Assembly: GCF_000178855.1 (NCBI RefSeq)
Contig: NZ_ADVG01000002.1
Coordinates: forward strand, 2,480,001-2,544,000
DNA length: 64,000 nucleotides
Reading direction: 5' to 3'
Origin: Ktedonobacter racemifer DSM 44963
Lineage (GTDB): Bacteria > Chloroflexota > Ktedonobacteria > Ktedonobacterales > Ktedonobacteraceae
This document shows, piece by piece, positions 8,019 through 16,949 of this stretch (positions within the stretch are counted from its first letter, which is position 1; each line of letters begins with the position of its first letter). Position numbers and translations under genes: made by a program. The notes under the pieces are model-generated. The model was not told where the DNA came from and ran no database searches. It saw only the letters and a program-made list of their open reading frames with translations.

Positions 8019-9203
8019 ATGGGCTTGCCTCTACAATCGATACGCGTCCTGGACCTGTCTCGCCTCCTCCCAGGCGCCTATGCCTCCCAGATCCTGGCGG
8101 ACTTTGGTGCCGATGTGATCAAGGTCGAAGATCCGGAGAGCGGCGACTACTCACGCAGCCTGCCGCCATATGGACCTGGCAACATGGGCCTCTATTTCAT
8201 GGCGGTCAATCGCAACAAGCGGAGCATCGCCCTTAACCTGAAGAGTGAGCAGGGAAAAGCCCTCTTCCTGCGCCTGATCAAAGAGGCGGATGTGCTGCTA
8301 GAAAGCTTTCGGCCAGGCGTCATGGAGCGCCTGGGTCTGAGCTATGAGCGGCTGAAACAGGAGCAACCGGGCCTGATCTACTGCGCGGTCAGTGGATATG
8401 GACAGGATGGTCCCTATCAGCAGCGCGCGGGCCATGACCTCAACTATGTAGGCTATGCGGGGCTGCTCCATTACCAGCGCGATGAGTCGGGACGCCCACT
8501 TATGCCACCTACGCAAATGGGTGACCTGGCAGGCGGGAGCTTTATGGCGGTCATGGGTATTCTTACCGCCCTGGTGGGGCGCGCCAGCAGCGGAGAGGGT
8601 CGCTTTGTCGACGTGGCCATGACCGAGGGCGTGATGTCACTCATGCCCCTGGCGATGACGGCATATTTAAATACGGGCAAGGTGCCGATACCCGGTCACT
8701 CCTCACTCGATGGTGGACTTCCCTGTTACAATATCTACGAGACGCGGGATAGCAAACATATTACCCTGGCGGCCCTGGAACCCAAGTTCTGGCATGCCTT
8801 CTGCACCAGAATAGGGCACCTCGAACTCCTGCCGTTTCACTCGCCCGTTGGGCGCGGGGAGCGTGACCAGGCCATTGAGATACTCACAAACATCTTTAAG
8901 ACGAAGACACGTGACGAGTGGCTGGCGGAATTCGCCGACATCGATGCCTGTGTCGGGCCAGTATACACACCAGAGGAGGCCATGCAGGATCCCCACATAC
9001 AGGCCAGGGGTGTCGCCTTACAACATGGCGAGGGCGGAGCACGCTTTCAATCCCTGCTCAGTTTCCCGCGCCTCTCGGGGGTTCAGATTGAGCAGCGCTA
9101 CGCGCCGCCCACACTGGGCGAGCATACCGGCGTGATTTTGCGCGAGGCCGGCTATAGTAACGAAGAGATAGAACGTTTACGCGAAGAAGGAGTCATCGCA
9201 TGA
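8019..9203 (+). CDS. CaiB/BaiF family CoA-transferase (class III)
   Basis: A 394-residue protein, the usual length for formyl-CoA transferase-like enzymes. It starts with IRVLDLSRLLPGAYASQILADFGADVIKVE, the family signature. D169 in the MGDLAGG segment matches the catalytic aspartate that forms the acyl anhydride. These enzymes move CoA between carboxylic acids. It is the first gene of a three-gene operon: its stop overlaps the start of the M20 peptidase gene by four bases, and an aminotransferase follows. The acid handled is unknown. Confidence 0.9.
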   Translation: MGLPLQSIRVLDLSRLLPGAYASQILADFGADVIKVEDPESGDYSRSLPPYGPGNMGLYFMAVNRNKRSIALNLKSEQGKALFLRLIKEADVLLESFRPGVMERLGLSYERLKQEQPGLIYCAVSGYGQDGPYQQRAGHDLNYVGYAGLLHYQRDESGRPLMPPTQMGDLAGGSFMAVMGILTALVGRASSGEGRFVDVAMTEGVMSLMPLAMTAYLNTGKVPIPGHSSLDGGLPCYNIYETRDSKHITLAALEPKFWHAFCTRIGHLELLPFHSPVGRGERDQAIEILTNIFKTKTRDEWLAEFADIDACVGPVYTPEEAMQDPHIQARGVALQHGEGGARFQSLLSFPRLSGVQIEQRYAPPTLGEHTGVILREAGYSNEEIERLREEGVIA

Positions 9204-10423
9204 CGGAGCACCACCCACGCATTGACCAGGCCCGGCAGCTACTTCCCGAGCTGCTCAAAGACCTGGAAGCCATCGTAAATATCGATTCAGGAACATATAA
9301 TAAAGCAGGCGTAGATCAGGTCGGCGCATACCTACAAAAGCGCTTCACGGAGCTGGGCTTCTCCACCTCGTTTGATCCCCAACAGGAGTATGGCAACCAC
9401 CTGATCGCGACCCGCAAGGGAGGCAATCCTCAGGGGGCGCGCGTGCTCCTGATCGGCCATATGGATACGGTCTTTCCCGATGGCGAAGTCGAGAAGCGTC
9501 CCTATACCCAGACAGTGCTAGATGGCCGGGAGATCGCCAAGGGGCCTGGCGTACTGGACATGAAGGTTGGCCTGCTTATGGGTATGTATAGCGTGGACAT
9601 GCTGCTCCAGGAGGACTGGAACGAGTATCAGAGCATCACCTTTGTCTTTAATAGCGACGAGGAGATTGGCTCGCCCGCCAGCAAGGAGCTGATTACAGAG
9701 TGGGCAAGAAAGTCGGATGCGGCCCTGGTGCTGGAGCCTGGTCGTACCCTGGAGACAGTGGTTTCGGCACGCAAAAGCTCGGGGCTGTATCGTGTCGAGG
9801 TCTGGGGGCGTTCAGCCCACGCGGGTGTTGAGCCAGAAAAGGGCCGCAACGCCATCATCGAGCTTTCGCACCAGGTCCAGGCCATGCAGGCGCTCCATGA
9901 GAGCTTCCCTGGCGTCTCAGTCAACGTGACCAGTATCCAGGGTGGCGACCGCAAGAACGTCATTCCAGACTATGCCTACTGTGATATGGACGTACGCGCC
10001 AGCAACATGCGGGGCATTCACGAGATCGAAGAAGCCATGCAGCGCGCCGTACGCCAGCAGCATATTCCCGAGACGCAGGCTCAGGTAAGCGGCTCGATGC
10101 GCAGCCTCCCCTTTGAGCATTCAGAGGTCAACGCACCCCTGATCCGTATGACACAGGAGGCCGGGGCAGAACTGGGCATAGCGATCCATGACGTCGCCAG
10201 CGGCGGGGCCTCAGACGCCAACAACACCTCACCCGTAGGAGTTCCCACGCTCGATGGCCTGGGAGCAGGTGGTGGCCTGGCGCATAACCCGGACGAGTAT
10301 GTCGAACTTGAGTATCTACCAGAGCGTATCGCCCTGCTCAGCGGGCTGATCGGGCGCATTTGTAGACAGAAAGCATTCAGGAGCATATCCTTAGACAAAA
10401 ACCAACGCCGCTCTCGCGGCTAG
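9200..10423 (+). CDS. M20 family metallopeptidase (carboxypeptidase G2-like)
   Basis: A 407-residue protein with the complete set of M20 motifs: GHMDTVFP (zinc histidine and aspartate), GPGVLDMKVG (bridging aspartate), NSDEEIGS (catalytic and zinc glutamates) and a C-terminal LAHNPDEY histidine. It resembles glutamate carboxypeptidases that remove a C-terminal or acylated amino acid. Its ATG overlaps the stop of the CoA-transferase gene, showing translational coupling. The last ten or so residues (LDKNQRRSRG) are encoded by a dispersed repeat and look like a recent extension. Confidence 0.9.
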   Translation: MTEHHPRIDQARQLLPELLKDLEAIVNIDSGTYNKAGVDQVGAYLQKRFTELGFSTSFDPQQEYGNHLIATRKGGNPQGARVLLIGHMDTVFPDGEVEKRPYTQTVLDGREIAKGPGVLDMKVGLLMGMYSVDMLLQEDWNEYQSITFVFNSDEEIGSPASKELITEWARKSDAALVLEPGRTLETVVSARKSSGLYRVEVWGRSAHAGVEPEKGRNAIIELSHQVQAMQALHESFPGVSVNVTSIQGGDRKNVIPDYAYCDMDVRASNMRGIHEIEEAMQRAVRQQHIPETQAQVSGSMRSLPFEHSEVNAPLIRMTQEAGAELGIAIHDVASGGASDANNTSPVGVPTLDGLGAGGGLAHNPDEYVELEYLPERIALLSGLIGRICRQKAFRSISLDKNQRRSRG

Positions 10424-10452
10424 CGCTTGCGCGCTCAGGTTTTCGAGAGGCA
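10393..10452 (+). repeat. Dispersed repeat of the GCGCTCAGG family, copy A
   Basis: A 60-base unit with nested inverted segments (AAAACC with GGTTTT, CTCTCG with CGAGAG, and a small GCCGC/GCGGC hairpin). A closely similar copy lies at 51529-51587. It covers the 3' end of the peptidase gene and the gap before the aminotransferase. Confidence 0.75.
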
Positions 10453-10458
10453 CCACGC

Positions 10459-11664
10459 ATGAAAATTGGCAAAGAGAGTATTTATAACCAGCCAGCAGGC
10501 GGCTTCGGCGCGGTAAGCGCCTATGCGCGCCAGCTACAACGCGAGGCCCTGGAGCGCGGAGAGGCCCTTCTCCCCCCGCGCCCTCTCCAGATGGGAGAGC
10601 CAGACTTCCTTACGCCCACGCACATCCGCAAGGCCGCCATTGAAGCACTGGAACGCGAGGTCATTCCCTACGGCCCACCGCCAGGCTGGCCCTGGTTCCG
10701 TGATCTGCTGGCGGAGAAGATCAGGCGCGTCAATGGCTATCACGTCGGCGTCGAGAACGTCGTCGCCACGATGGGCGGCACCAACGCTCTGCAATCTATC
10801 TTTCACACTACCGTGGGACCTGGCGACGAGGTGCTCATTCCCGATCCTTGCTGGCCGGTCTACTACACACAGCTCCTGGCCTGTGGCGCGACCGTCGTTC
10901 CCTACCATCTCGATCCCGCCAACGAATGGCTGCCCTCAGTCGCCGAGTTGGAGCAACTAGTCACACCGCGCACGCGTATGCTGCTCATCAATACGCCGGG
11001 CAACCCCACGGGCGCGGTCTTCCCCCGCGAGCTGATCGCTGACCTGCTGGCCTTCGCCCTGCGCCATGACCTCTATCTCCTCTCGGACGAATGCTATGAC
11101 CAGATCGTCTTTGAGGGCGAACATGTCAGTCCCGCCACGTTGCTGGGTGAGGGCGAGCTAGAGCAGGGACACTTTATCGGAGTCTATACCTTCTCCAAGA
11201 CCTATGCCATGACGGGCTGGCGCGTGGGATATGCTGTGGCCAGCAAGGCCTTAATCAAGTCCATCAGCGAGGTCCTGGCTGGTAGTCACACCAACGTGAG
11301 CCTGATTAGCCAGCGCGCCGCCGCCGCCGCGCTCACTGGACCACAGGACTGCGTCACCACCATGCGCGAGGCCTATCGCCGCAGGCGTGACCTGGCGACG
11401 CGGCTGCTCAAAGAGCATGATCGCTATATCTATACACCCCATGGCGCCTTCTACGCTCTGATCGACGTCCGCGACCGGACGGGGCGTGTCTCGCGCCGGG
11501 ATAACCAGTTCGCGCTCGACCTCCTGCGCGAATATAACGTCATGATCGCGCCCGGCAACAGCTTTGGCGCCACCTCGGCCGAGTTTGTACGCATCTCGCT
11601 CGCCGCCTCCGACGAGGACGTGGAGTACGGCGTGCGCGCCATCTGCGAGTTCGCCGACAAATAA
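10459..11664 (+). CDS. Class I/II pyridoxal-phosphate aminotransferase
   Basis: A 401-residue fold type I aminotransferase. Visible motifs are TMGGTNAL (cofactor phosphate region), NTPGNPTGAVF, DECYDQIVF and the lysine in YTFSKTYAMTGWRVGYA that forms the Schiff base. The C-terminal VRISLAAS contains the arginine that binds the substrate carboxylate. It probably transaminates an amino acid released by the peptidase encoded upstream. It is separated from that gene by 35 bases covered by a repeat. Confidence 0.9.
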   Translation: MKIGKESIYNQPAGGFGAVSAYARQLQREALERGEALLPPRPLQMGEPDFLTPTHIRKAAIEALEREVIPYGPPPGWPWFRDLLAEKIRRVNGYHVGVENVVATMGGTNALQSIFHTTVGPGDEVLIPDPCWPVYYTQLLACGATVVPYHLDPANEWLPSVAELEQLVTPRTRMLLINTPGNPTGAVFPRELIADLLAFALRHDLYLLSDECYDQIVFEGEHVSPATLLGEGELEQGHFIGVYTFSKTYAMTGWRVGYAVASKALIKSISEVLAGSHTNVSLISQRAAAAALTGPQDCVTTMREAYRRRRDLATRLLKEHDRYIYTPHGAFYALIDVRDRTGRVSRRDNQFALDLLREYNVMIAPGNSFGATSAEFVRISLAASDEDVEYGVRAICEFADK

Positions 11665-11717
11665 AGAGAACATGGGATGTGGGGCGACTGATGCCGCCCC
11701 ATATCCCATGTTCTCTT
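11664..11717. terminator. Long bidirectional hairpin between convergent genes
   Basis: The arms 11664-11686 and 11695-11717 pair over 23 bases with a single G-U. Each end touches the stop codon of one of the two convergent genes. Confidence 0.85.
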
Positions 11718-12568
11718 CACTTATACGCCAGGATGCCGAAGGCTTCGGGTCGCTTGATGACGCGCTTAAAACCGGCCTCTTGCAGGCGCTTAAACGCGCC
11801 CTTGGCCACCGTCCCGCTCGACTTGCTCTCCAGATTCCCAATGTAATGGAAGAGCCGCCCGCCTTTTCTCAGCACACGGTAAAGCTCACGGTAGAAGACA
11901 GCTGAGTAGAGCTGGCCTGCCAGGCTAAAGACCGGGGGATCGTGGACGATGCGGTCAAAGCTGTTATCGTCAAAGGTCGGCACGACCTCGTAGGCATCCC
12001 CCATCAACTGGCGAATCTTCGGATTATCAAAGAGCTCGTGGGACCAGGGATTCTGGCGCGCGATATGCTGCGCGCCGGGATCAAACTCAATTGTCGTCAC
12101 CTGCTCGGCGCTTTTGGCGGCAGCAATCGCCGTATAACCCAGGCCAGTCGCCGTATCCAGCACGCGCCCCACCACAGGCGTCAACGTGGCCATCTTCTTG
12201 CGCGTATCCTCCATGGGATCGATACCCACAATGCGGTGCATGGTAAAGCCAGCAATTAGCATGGTAGGCGCGCCACGCGTGGGCATCAGGCTACACATCC
12301 GGTTAGTATCCTCAGAGAAATATTGGATGGAGCGGATCTCATTCTCTTCCACCACAAAGCAGTTCACCTCGGAGGCGGCAATCTTCTCTACCTGAGTCCA
12401 GCTTAGATGCACTCCGCCAGGAAAGACTACCTCGCTATCTGACAGTTGAACTGTCACATGCGAGAGGCCCAGGTCAGGCGAAATGCTTGCCTGCTCCTGG
12501 CCGCTTTTATAGGCTGTGCGCAGTTCCCTGGCCTGCATAAAGGCCAGCACAATCGGTAGCTGAGACAT
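11717..12568 (-). CDS. SAM-dependent methyltransferase domain protein
   Basis: A 283-residue protein. The C-terminal half has a class I methyltransferase core: VVGRVLDTATGLGYTAIAAA is motif I, VTTIEFDP is motif II with an acidic residue, and DRIVHDPPVF resembles the DPP-type motif IV seen in nucleic-acid and small-molecule methyltransferases. The N-terminal 110 residues are not recognised. ATG at 12568 has GGGAGC upstream. It is divergent from a PadR gene. The methyl acceptor is unknown; the DPPVF segment suggests RNA or base methylation but is not proof. Confidence 0.8.
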   Translation of the reverse strand: MSQLPIVLAFMQARELRTAYKSGQEQASISPDLGLSHVTVQLSDSEVVFPGGVHLSWTQVEKIAASEVNCFVVEENEIRSIQYFSEDTNRMCSLMPTRGAPTMLIAGFTMHRIVGIDPMEDTRKKMATLTPVVGRVLDTATGLGYTAIAAAKSAEQVTTIEFDPGAQHIARQNPWSHELFDNPKIRQLMGDAYEVVPTFDDNSFDRIVHDPPVFSLAGQLYSAVFYRELYRVLRKGGRLFHYIGNLESKSSGTVAKGAFKRLQEAGFKRVIKRPEAFGILAYK

Positions 12569-12687
12569 GATACAAAGGTGCTCCCAAAAATATAATCAAA
12601 TGACATATTGCCGCTCATAGAGCACTGGAAATGTAGCATATTTGCTACCTTAACGCAACAAGACCTTGGCTCGCAAGCTCGCCGCGG

Positions 12688-12750
12688 GGGTAAGGATGTG
12701 TGGCTGAAAAAATGGGCCTTGCCCATTTTTTCAGCCACACATCCTTACCC
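12688..12750. terminator. Long perfect hairpin, 30-bp stem, between divergent genes
   Basis: The arms 12688-12717 and 12721-12750 are exact reverse complements with a 3-base loop. It lies between the divergent methyltransferase and PadR genes. Confidence 0.82.
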
Positions 12751-12772
12751 TGAGCGCCGCGGGCGCGAAGGA
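12749..12772 (-). repeat. Short REP-like palindrome (GCGCTCAGG family)
   Basis: On the minus strand this reads TTCGCGCCCGCGGCGCTCAGG, a short palindrome related to the units at 18710-18730, 24770-24790 and 28630-28646. It abuts the right arm of the hairpin. Confidence 0.55.
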
Positions 12773-12833
12773 AGGATAATGTTATAATAGGCGGCAAGCT
12801 TAGCTATTTCTTGTTGGAGGGAGGATGAGACGC

Positions 12834-13397
12834 ATGCAGATCAGTGAACCGGCAGAATACGCGCTGCTGGGGCTTTTGCAAGCGCGATCAATGCACGGCT
12901 ATGAAATGTTCCAGGAGTTTGAGCGAGGCACGCTGGGCGAGATAATTCATCTTGAGATGAGCCAGCTATACGCCTTTCTCAAGAAACTGGAGCGCCTGGG
13001 ATATATCGAGGCCACCGTAAAGGAGCAGGGAAGCCGCCCGCCGCGCAAGGTCTATCACTTGCGCGAGGAGGGAAGGGCGCTCTTTCATACCTGGCTGCTA
13101 GAGCCAGTGGAGAAGCCGCGCGATATTCGCATCCACTTTTTAATCAAACTCTATTTTCTGCGGCCATACGCGTCCGAGCAGACCATCGCGCTCGTACAGC
13201 GCCAGGCCGAGGCCTGTGAGCGCTTCCTTCAGCACCTGGAGCTGCGCCAGCAGGCCAGTATCGATGATAGGCAGGACCCAGAACACTTCTTAGCCCATGT
13301 AGTACTACGCAGCCGTATCTATCAGACACGCTCGCTTCTGGCTTGGCTCACGGAATTGACCGCAGAGTTGCGGGATGAGGGCCGCCCAAACTCTTGA
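12834..13397 (+). CDS. PadR-family transcriptional regulator
   Basis: A protein of about 187 residues with the PadR winged helix at the N-terminus (EYALLGLLQARSMHGYEM, then LYAFLKKLERLGYI) and a C-terminal helical dimerisation region. PadR proteins are usually repressors of efflux or detoxification genes. ATG at 12834 is preferred because GGAGGGAGG lies at normal distance; an ATG at 12825 directly abuts that site. It is divergent from the methyltransferase gene, and the isoaspartyl peptidase gene follows on the same strand. Confidence 0.9.
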   Translation: MQISEPAEYALLGLLQARSMHGYEMFQEFERGTLGEIIHLEMSQLYAFLKKLERLGYIEATVKEQGSRPPRKVYHLREEGRALFHTWLLEPVEKPRDIRIHFLIKLYFLRPYASEQTIALVQRQAEACERFLQHLELRQQASIDDRQDPEHFLAHVVLRSRIYQTRSLLAWLTELTAELRDEGRPNS

Positions 13398-13459
13398 TAG
13401 TTTCGTGATAAAATGGATGAGCGTCTAATTATCTTATTTGCAAATTGGAGATGGCAAGC

Positions 13460-14332
13460 ATGTCAGTAGCAATTGTTGTTCATGGTGGGGCGGGAACCAT
13501 TAGCCCGGAGCGGATTGGTACCGGTATGGCGGGCTGCCACGAGGCGGCGCAGATCGGAATGCGCATTCTTGAGCAAGGGGGCACGGCCCTGGATGCCATT
13601 GAGGCCGCTGTGCGCGCAATGGAAGATAATCCCAACTTCAACGCAGGCACAGGCTCCTGCCTGACCTCTGAGGGCAATATCGAGATGGATGCCGGCATCA
13701 TGGAGGGACATACCCTCCAGGTTGGCTCAATCGCAGGTATCGAGCGCGTGAAGAACCCGATTGCGCTGGCACGCCTGGTCCTCCAGAGTCCTCATGCCAT
13801 GCTTATTGGCCGGGGGGCCAGCCTCTTCGCCGAAGAGCAGGGTGTCGCATTCTGCCAGCCTGAAGACCTGCTCACCGAGCGCCAGTATAACAACTGGAAG
13901 CGCGCCCAGGCCCAGCATACGACCGAGGCCGAAGATCTCTTCGAGGAGAAAAAACATGGAACTGTGGGCGCGGTCGCCGTCGACAGCCATGGGCATCTCG
14001 CGGCCGCGACCTCCACAGGTGGCATCATCAACAAGCATCCCGGGCGTGTTGGAGACTCGCCCCTGGTCGGCTGCGGCTTCTACGCGGACGCAAACGCGGC
14101 CATCTCCTGCACAGGCTATGGAGAAGACTTCACGCGCCTGATGATCGCCAAACGTATCGCGGACGCCGTAGGCACAGGCAAAACGGCCCAGGAAGCGGCC
14201 GACGAGGTCATCGCCTTCCTGGGAACTCAGACAAAAGAGACCGGGGGAGTCATCGTCGTCGATAAACATGGCAACATTGGCCACACCTGGAACAGCGAGA
14301 ACATGATGCGCGGCTCCGCGCAAAACAAATAG
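13460..14332 (+). CDS. Isoaspartyl peptidase / L-asparaginase (Ntn hydrolase)
   Basis: A 290-residue protein that starts VAIVVHGGAGTI, the signature of plant-type asparaginases. These Ntn hydrolases are made as precursors and cleave themselves before a threonine; here the HGTVGAVA segment puts the nucleophile at T168. TGYGEDF and the C-terminal TKETGGVIVVD fit the family. It hydrolyses beta-aspartyl peptides and asparagine, recycling damaged protein. The ATG at 13460 with GGAGAT upstream is chosen over a TTG at 13445. Confidence 0.92.
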   Translation: MSVAIVVHGGAGTISPERIGTGMAGCHEAAQIGMRILEQGGTALDAIEAAVRAMEDNPNFNAGTGSCLTSEGNIEMDAGIMEGHTLQVGSIAGIERVKNPIALARLVLQSPHAMLIGRGASLFAEEQGVAFCQPEDLLTERQYNNWKRAQAQHTTEAEDLFEEKKHGTVGAVAVDSHGHLAAATSTGGIINKHPGRVGDSPLVGCGFYADANAAISCTGYGEDFTRLMIAKRIADAVGTGKTAQEAADEVIAFLGTQTKETGGVIVVDKHGNIGHTWNSENMMRGSAQNK

Positions 14333-14338
14333 GTACAT

Positions 14339-14391
14339 AAAGAGAAAGCGAGGGGCGCCATCCGCAGGATGGCGCCCCTCGCTTTCTCTTT
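14339..14391. terminator. Long perfect hairpin, 25-bp stem, convergent genes
   Basis: The arms 14339-14363 and 14367-14391 are exact reverse complements, with loop GCA. It sits between the stops at 14332 and 14390 and serves both strands. Confidence 0.87.
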
Positions 14392-15559
14392 ACTTTAATA
14401 CCATTTGGGCCAGGAAGTAGCCAATGACAAAAAATAGGGCAAACAGTAGCAGACCAGCGACGATCAAGACTGGCATATTCACGCGGCTGGGAGCCTGCTG
14501 GGCTTCGGGATAGGGAAGCGCCTGGTCCGTCATGGGAGACTGGGCTAGCTGAGGATCAGCCAGGACAGCCGCGGGAGCGTCTGAAACAGCCAGGGCGCCA
14601 GGCTCAGAGCGATAGTTGGAGAGCAGACCTGGCTGGGAGCGCTCCTGGCGGACCCCAGCAGAGGCTGAGCTTAGCTTGCCAGTGCTAGTAGGCAAGACCT
14701 GGTGTGGCTTTAAGACATCCTCTGGCTTGAAGGTGGACACGGGTTCATAGGGTTCCAGGGCGTCGGCAATCGCTTTGAGTTCGCTATAGAGGGCATCTGG
14801 GGTCACGATATTTTGAGGGTGCTTGCGAATGAGCGCCCGGGCAATCACATCGCAGACCTCAGGCGGCACATTGCGGTGGAAACGCAGGCGGCCATCAGTG
14901 GGCGGCTCAACGGAGGTCGCGCCCTGGGGTCGACCCGAGAGCAACTGGTAGAGCAGGATACCGACCGCGCGTGTGTCATCCGCAAGCCGATTCTCGCTCA
15001 TCTGTCCCCAGGGGGTCTCGGCATCGAGCAGGGCAACTCCATCGGCCCCTACAATGCTCCAGGCATTAAAGTAAGCCATGTCAGGAGGAGAGGCAAAATT
15101 GCTTAAGCGTACACTGCCACGACGGTCACGTAAAATAGTGGCGGGCGTCAGATCTCCATGACAGACTTTGCGCGAAGAGGTATTGGCGTACATGAGCGCC
15201 TGGCAGATCTGACGACCGAGGTCAGCAATTTGGTAGATAGATGGCTGAGCCTGGAGCAGCGTAGCAAAGTCATCGCCGTCCACATATTCCTGCACAATAT
15301 AGAGGCCATCAGCTTCAGGAATCACATCATACACACCAATGATATTAGGATGTGAGAACTGAGATGTCAGTCGAAGCGAGGCCCGATATGCGGGAATCTG
15401 TTCAGCAGGAGCAACCTTGACTGCAACCACACGCTGCAGTACCTGGTCGAATCCTTGATAAACAGCACAGACCTGGCCCTGCTTCACCAGACGTTGCAGC
15501 AGGTAGCGCCTTTGTATGACTCGACCTGTTTCTACCATAAGCCCCTCGAGATTCTGCAT
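14390..15559 (-). CDS. Membrane-anchored protein kinase-like protein, probable pseudokinase
   Basis: A 389-residue protein with a PknB-like layout: N-terminal kinase fold, low-complexity linker, and one C-terminal membrane helix (about 360-385) ending at the C-terminus. The ATP lysine is kept (VVAVKVA, K48). The glycine loop is poor (KQGQVCAVYQG). The catalytic loop reads HGDLTPAT, with D136 present but the asparagine replaced by T141. The DFG motif is replaced by NFA at 154-156. Loss of the metal-binding residues suggests a pseudokinase that binds or scaffolds rather than phosphorylates. ROK is the next gene upstream. Confidence 0.82.
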   Translation of the reverse strand: MQNLEGLMVETGRVIQRRYLLQRLVKQGQVCAVYQGFDQVLQRVVAVKVAPAEQIPAYRASLRLTSQFSHPNIIGVYDVIPEADGLYIVQEYVDGDDFATLLQAQPSIYQIADLGRQICQALMYANTSSRKVCHGDLTPATILRDRRGSVRLSNFASPPDMAYFNAWSIVGADGVALLDAETPWGQMSENRLADDTRAVGILLYQLLSGRPQGATSVEPPTDGRLRFHRNVPPEVCDVIARALIRKHPQNIVTPDALYSELKAIADALEPYEPVSTFKPEDVLKPHQVLPTSTGKLSSASAGVRQERSQPGLLSNYRSEPGALAVSDAPAAVLADPQLAQSPMTDQALPYPEAQQAPSRVNMPVLIVAGLLLFALFFVIGYFLAQMVLK

Positions 15560-15572
15560 TATTCCCTACATA

Positions 15573-16637
15573 TCATAAATCCTGGAGAGCCAGTGTGACG
15601 GCTCCAACCAGGCTGGCATCCACTCCTAGATGCCCTTGCACGACCTTTAGATCCTGGCACACCTCGGGCAGACACAACTGGTGTATCTGCTGCTCCACTG
15701 GTTTCACGAGGAGATCGCCAGCCTGGGCGACCGATCCTCCCAGGATAATCACACTCGGATTGACTAGATGCACGATATTAGCAAGTGCGATGCCAAGTGA
15801 GGTATGCACATCCGATACGGTGCGCTGTGCAACCCGGTCGCCCTCATCGGCCAGTTGAAAGACCTGGGCAACTGTCAGGCGCTCCGCCCGGTCATGTGTG
15901 AGGCGCATAATCGCGGCATGCGTCTCTGTCGCCTCAACCGAGAGGCCAAGCGTGGTACTGATAATCGCTCGCGCCGACGCGATGGCCTCAAGATGCCCAT
16001 AACCACCACAGGAGCAACGGGGACCCTGCTCTTTCACCAGCATATGGCCAATCTCTCCGGCCATCGAGTTCACCCCGTGATAAATTTTCCCGTTAATGAT
16101 CAGTCCCCCGCCGATACCTCGCCCCAGGCCAACATAGAGTATCACACGCTCGGCAATACCAGCCCCACGATGATACTCAGCCAGGGCCGCGGCATTGGCG
16201 TTATTATCAATAATACAAGGAGCATCAAAGCGCTCAGTGAAATAATCCTGAAGCGGAAAATCGCTCCATCCATGAGCGTGATACAGCCTTCGCACCATGC
16301 CACGCGAAGCATCTACCAACCCTCCGACCGCAATCCCTACACGTAAGATGCGTCCATCCACAAGGCGCTCAGGCGAGGTGACCTCGGCCAGTATCGCCTC
16401 CAGCTGCTGCAAGACAGTCGCACTATCAGGAACGACCTCCAGCGGGCGGCTGATACGGAAGAGAATGTCTCCATCCAAATTGGCTAATGCTACCGATTGG
16501 CGCAGACCACTACTGCTAATCTCGATGCCCACGACATAGCCATGAGTGGCAAGCAGTTTGTCCGTAACGCGCTGTGGATGCACCAGCCCTGTGGAAAAAG
16601 ATTCGGTTGACATATCGGAAGAGTGCTGTATAGACAC
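15573..16637 (-). CDS. ROK-family protein (sugar kinase-like)
   Basis: A 354-residue ROK protein without an N-terminal helix-turn-helix, so more likely a glucokinase-type sugar kinase than a repressor. It has a nucleotide-binding start (VVGIEISSSGLRQSVALANLDG), DNNANAAALAEYHRGAG, and the ROK zinc-binding stretch CSCGGYGHLEAIAS. The GTG start at 16637 is chosen because AAAGGGAGAA lies nine bases upstream; the ATG at 16613 has none. The pseudokinase gene follows 13 bases downstream, so the two are probably co-transcribed. Confidence 0.86.
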   Translation of the reverse strand: MSIQHSSDMSTESFSTGLVHPQRVTDKLLATHGYVVGIEISSSGLRQSVALANLDGDILFRISRPLEVVPDSATVLQQLEAILAEVTSPERLVDGRILRVGIAVGGLVDASRGMVRRLYHAHGWSDFPLQDYFTERFDAPCIIDNNANAAALAEYHRGAGIAERVILYVGLGRGIGGGLIINGKIYHGVNSMAGEIGHMLVKEQGPRCSCGGYGHLEAIASARAIISTTLGLSVEATETHAAIMRLTHDRAERLTVAQVFQLADEGDRVAQRTVSDVHTSLGIALANIVHLVNPSVIILGGSVAQAGDLLVKPVEQQIHQLCLPEVCQDLKVVQGHLGVDASLVGAVTLALQDL

Positions 16638-16949
16638 GGCGGTTCTCCCTTTCACGCGACCCTTCGCCCACGCGCCTAACAATTTTCCCGAGTAAGCGAC
16701 GCAGGGCGGTCTTCTCTAAGGCCCCTTGTGGCTGATTAATACAGGTGCTACCGGGCAACAAGGCATACTACCCTACCGGGACAACGTGTTCAGTATATCA
16801 TACTGGTCGGGCAACGCAAAGGTGCTAGGATGCCTGTCCCAGTTTTGGCATGTTGCATTGTTTTCGCCCTATTGTTACAATACCTGTTACTACTATACTG
16901 CGTTAACATACGTCCGCCTGTATTTATAAATTTATGGGAGCAGTTTTCC
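16638..16949. other. Intergenic region between divergent genes
   Basis: About 310 bases without a convincing gene. It must hold the promoters of the ROK gene (minus) and the membrane protein gene (plus). No long repeat is seen. Confidence 0.4.
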
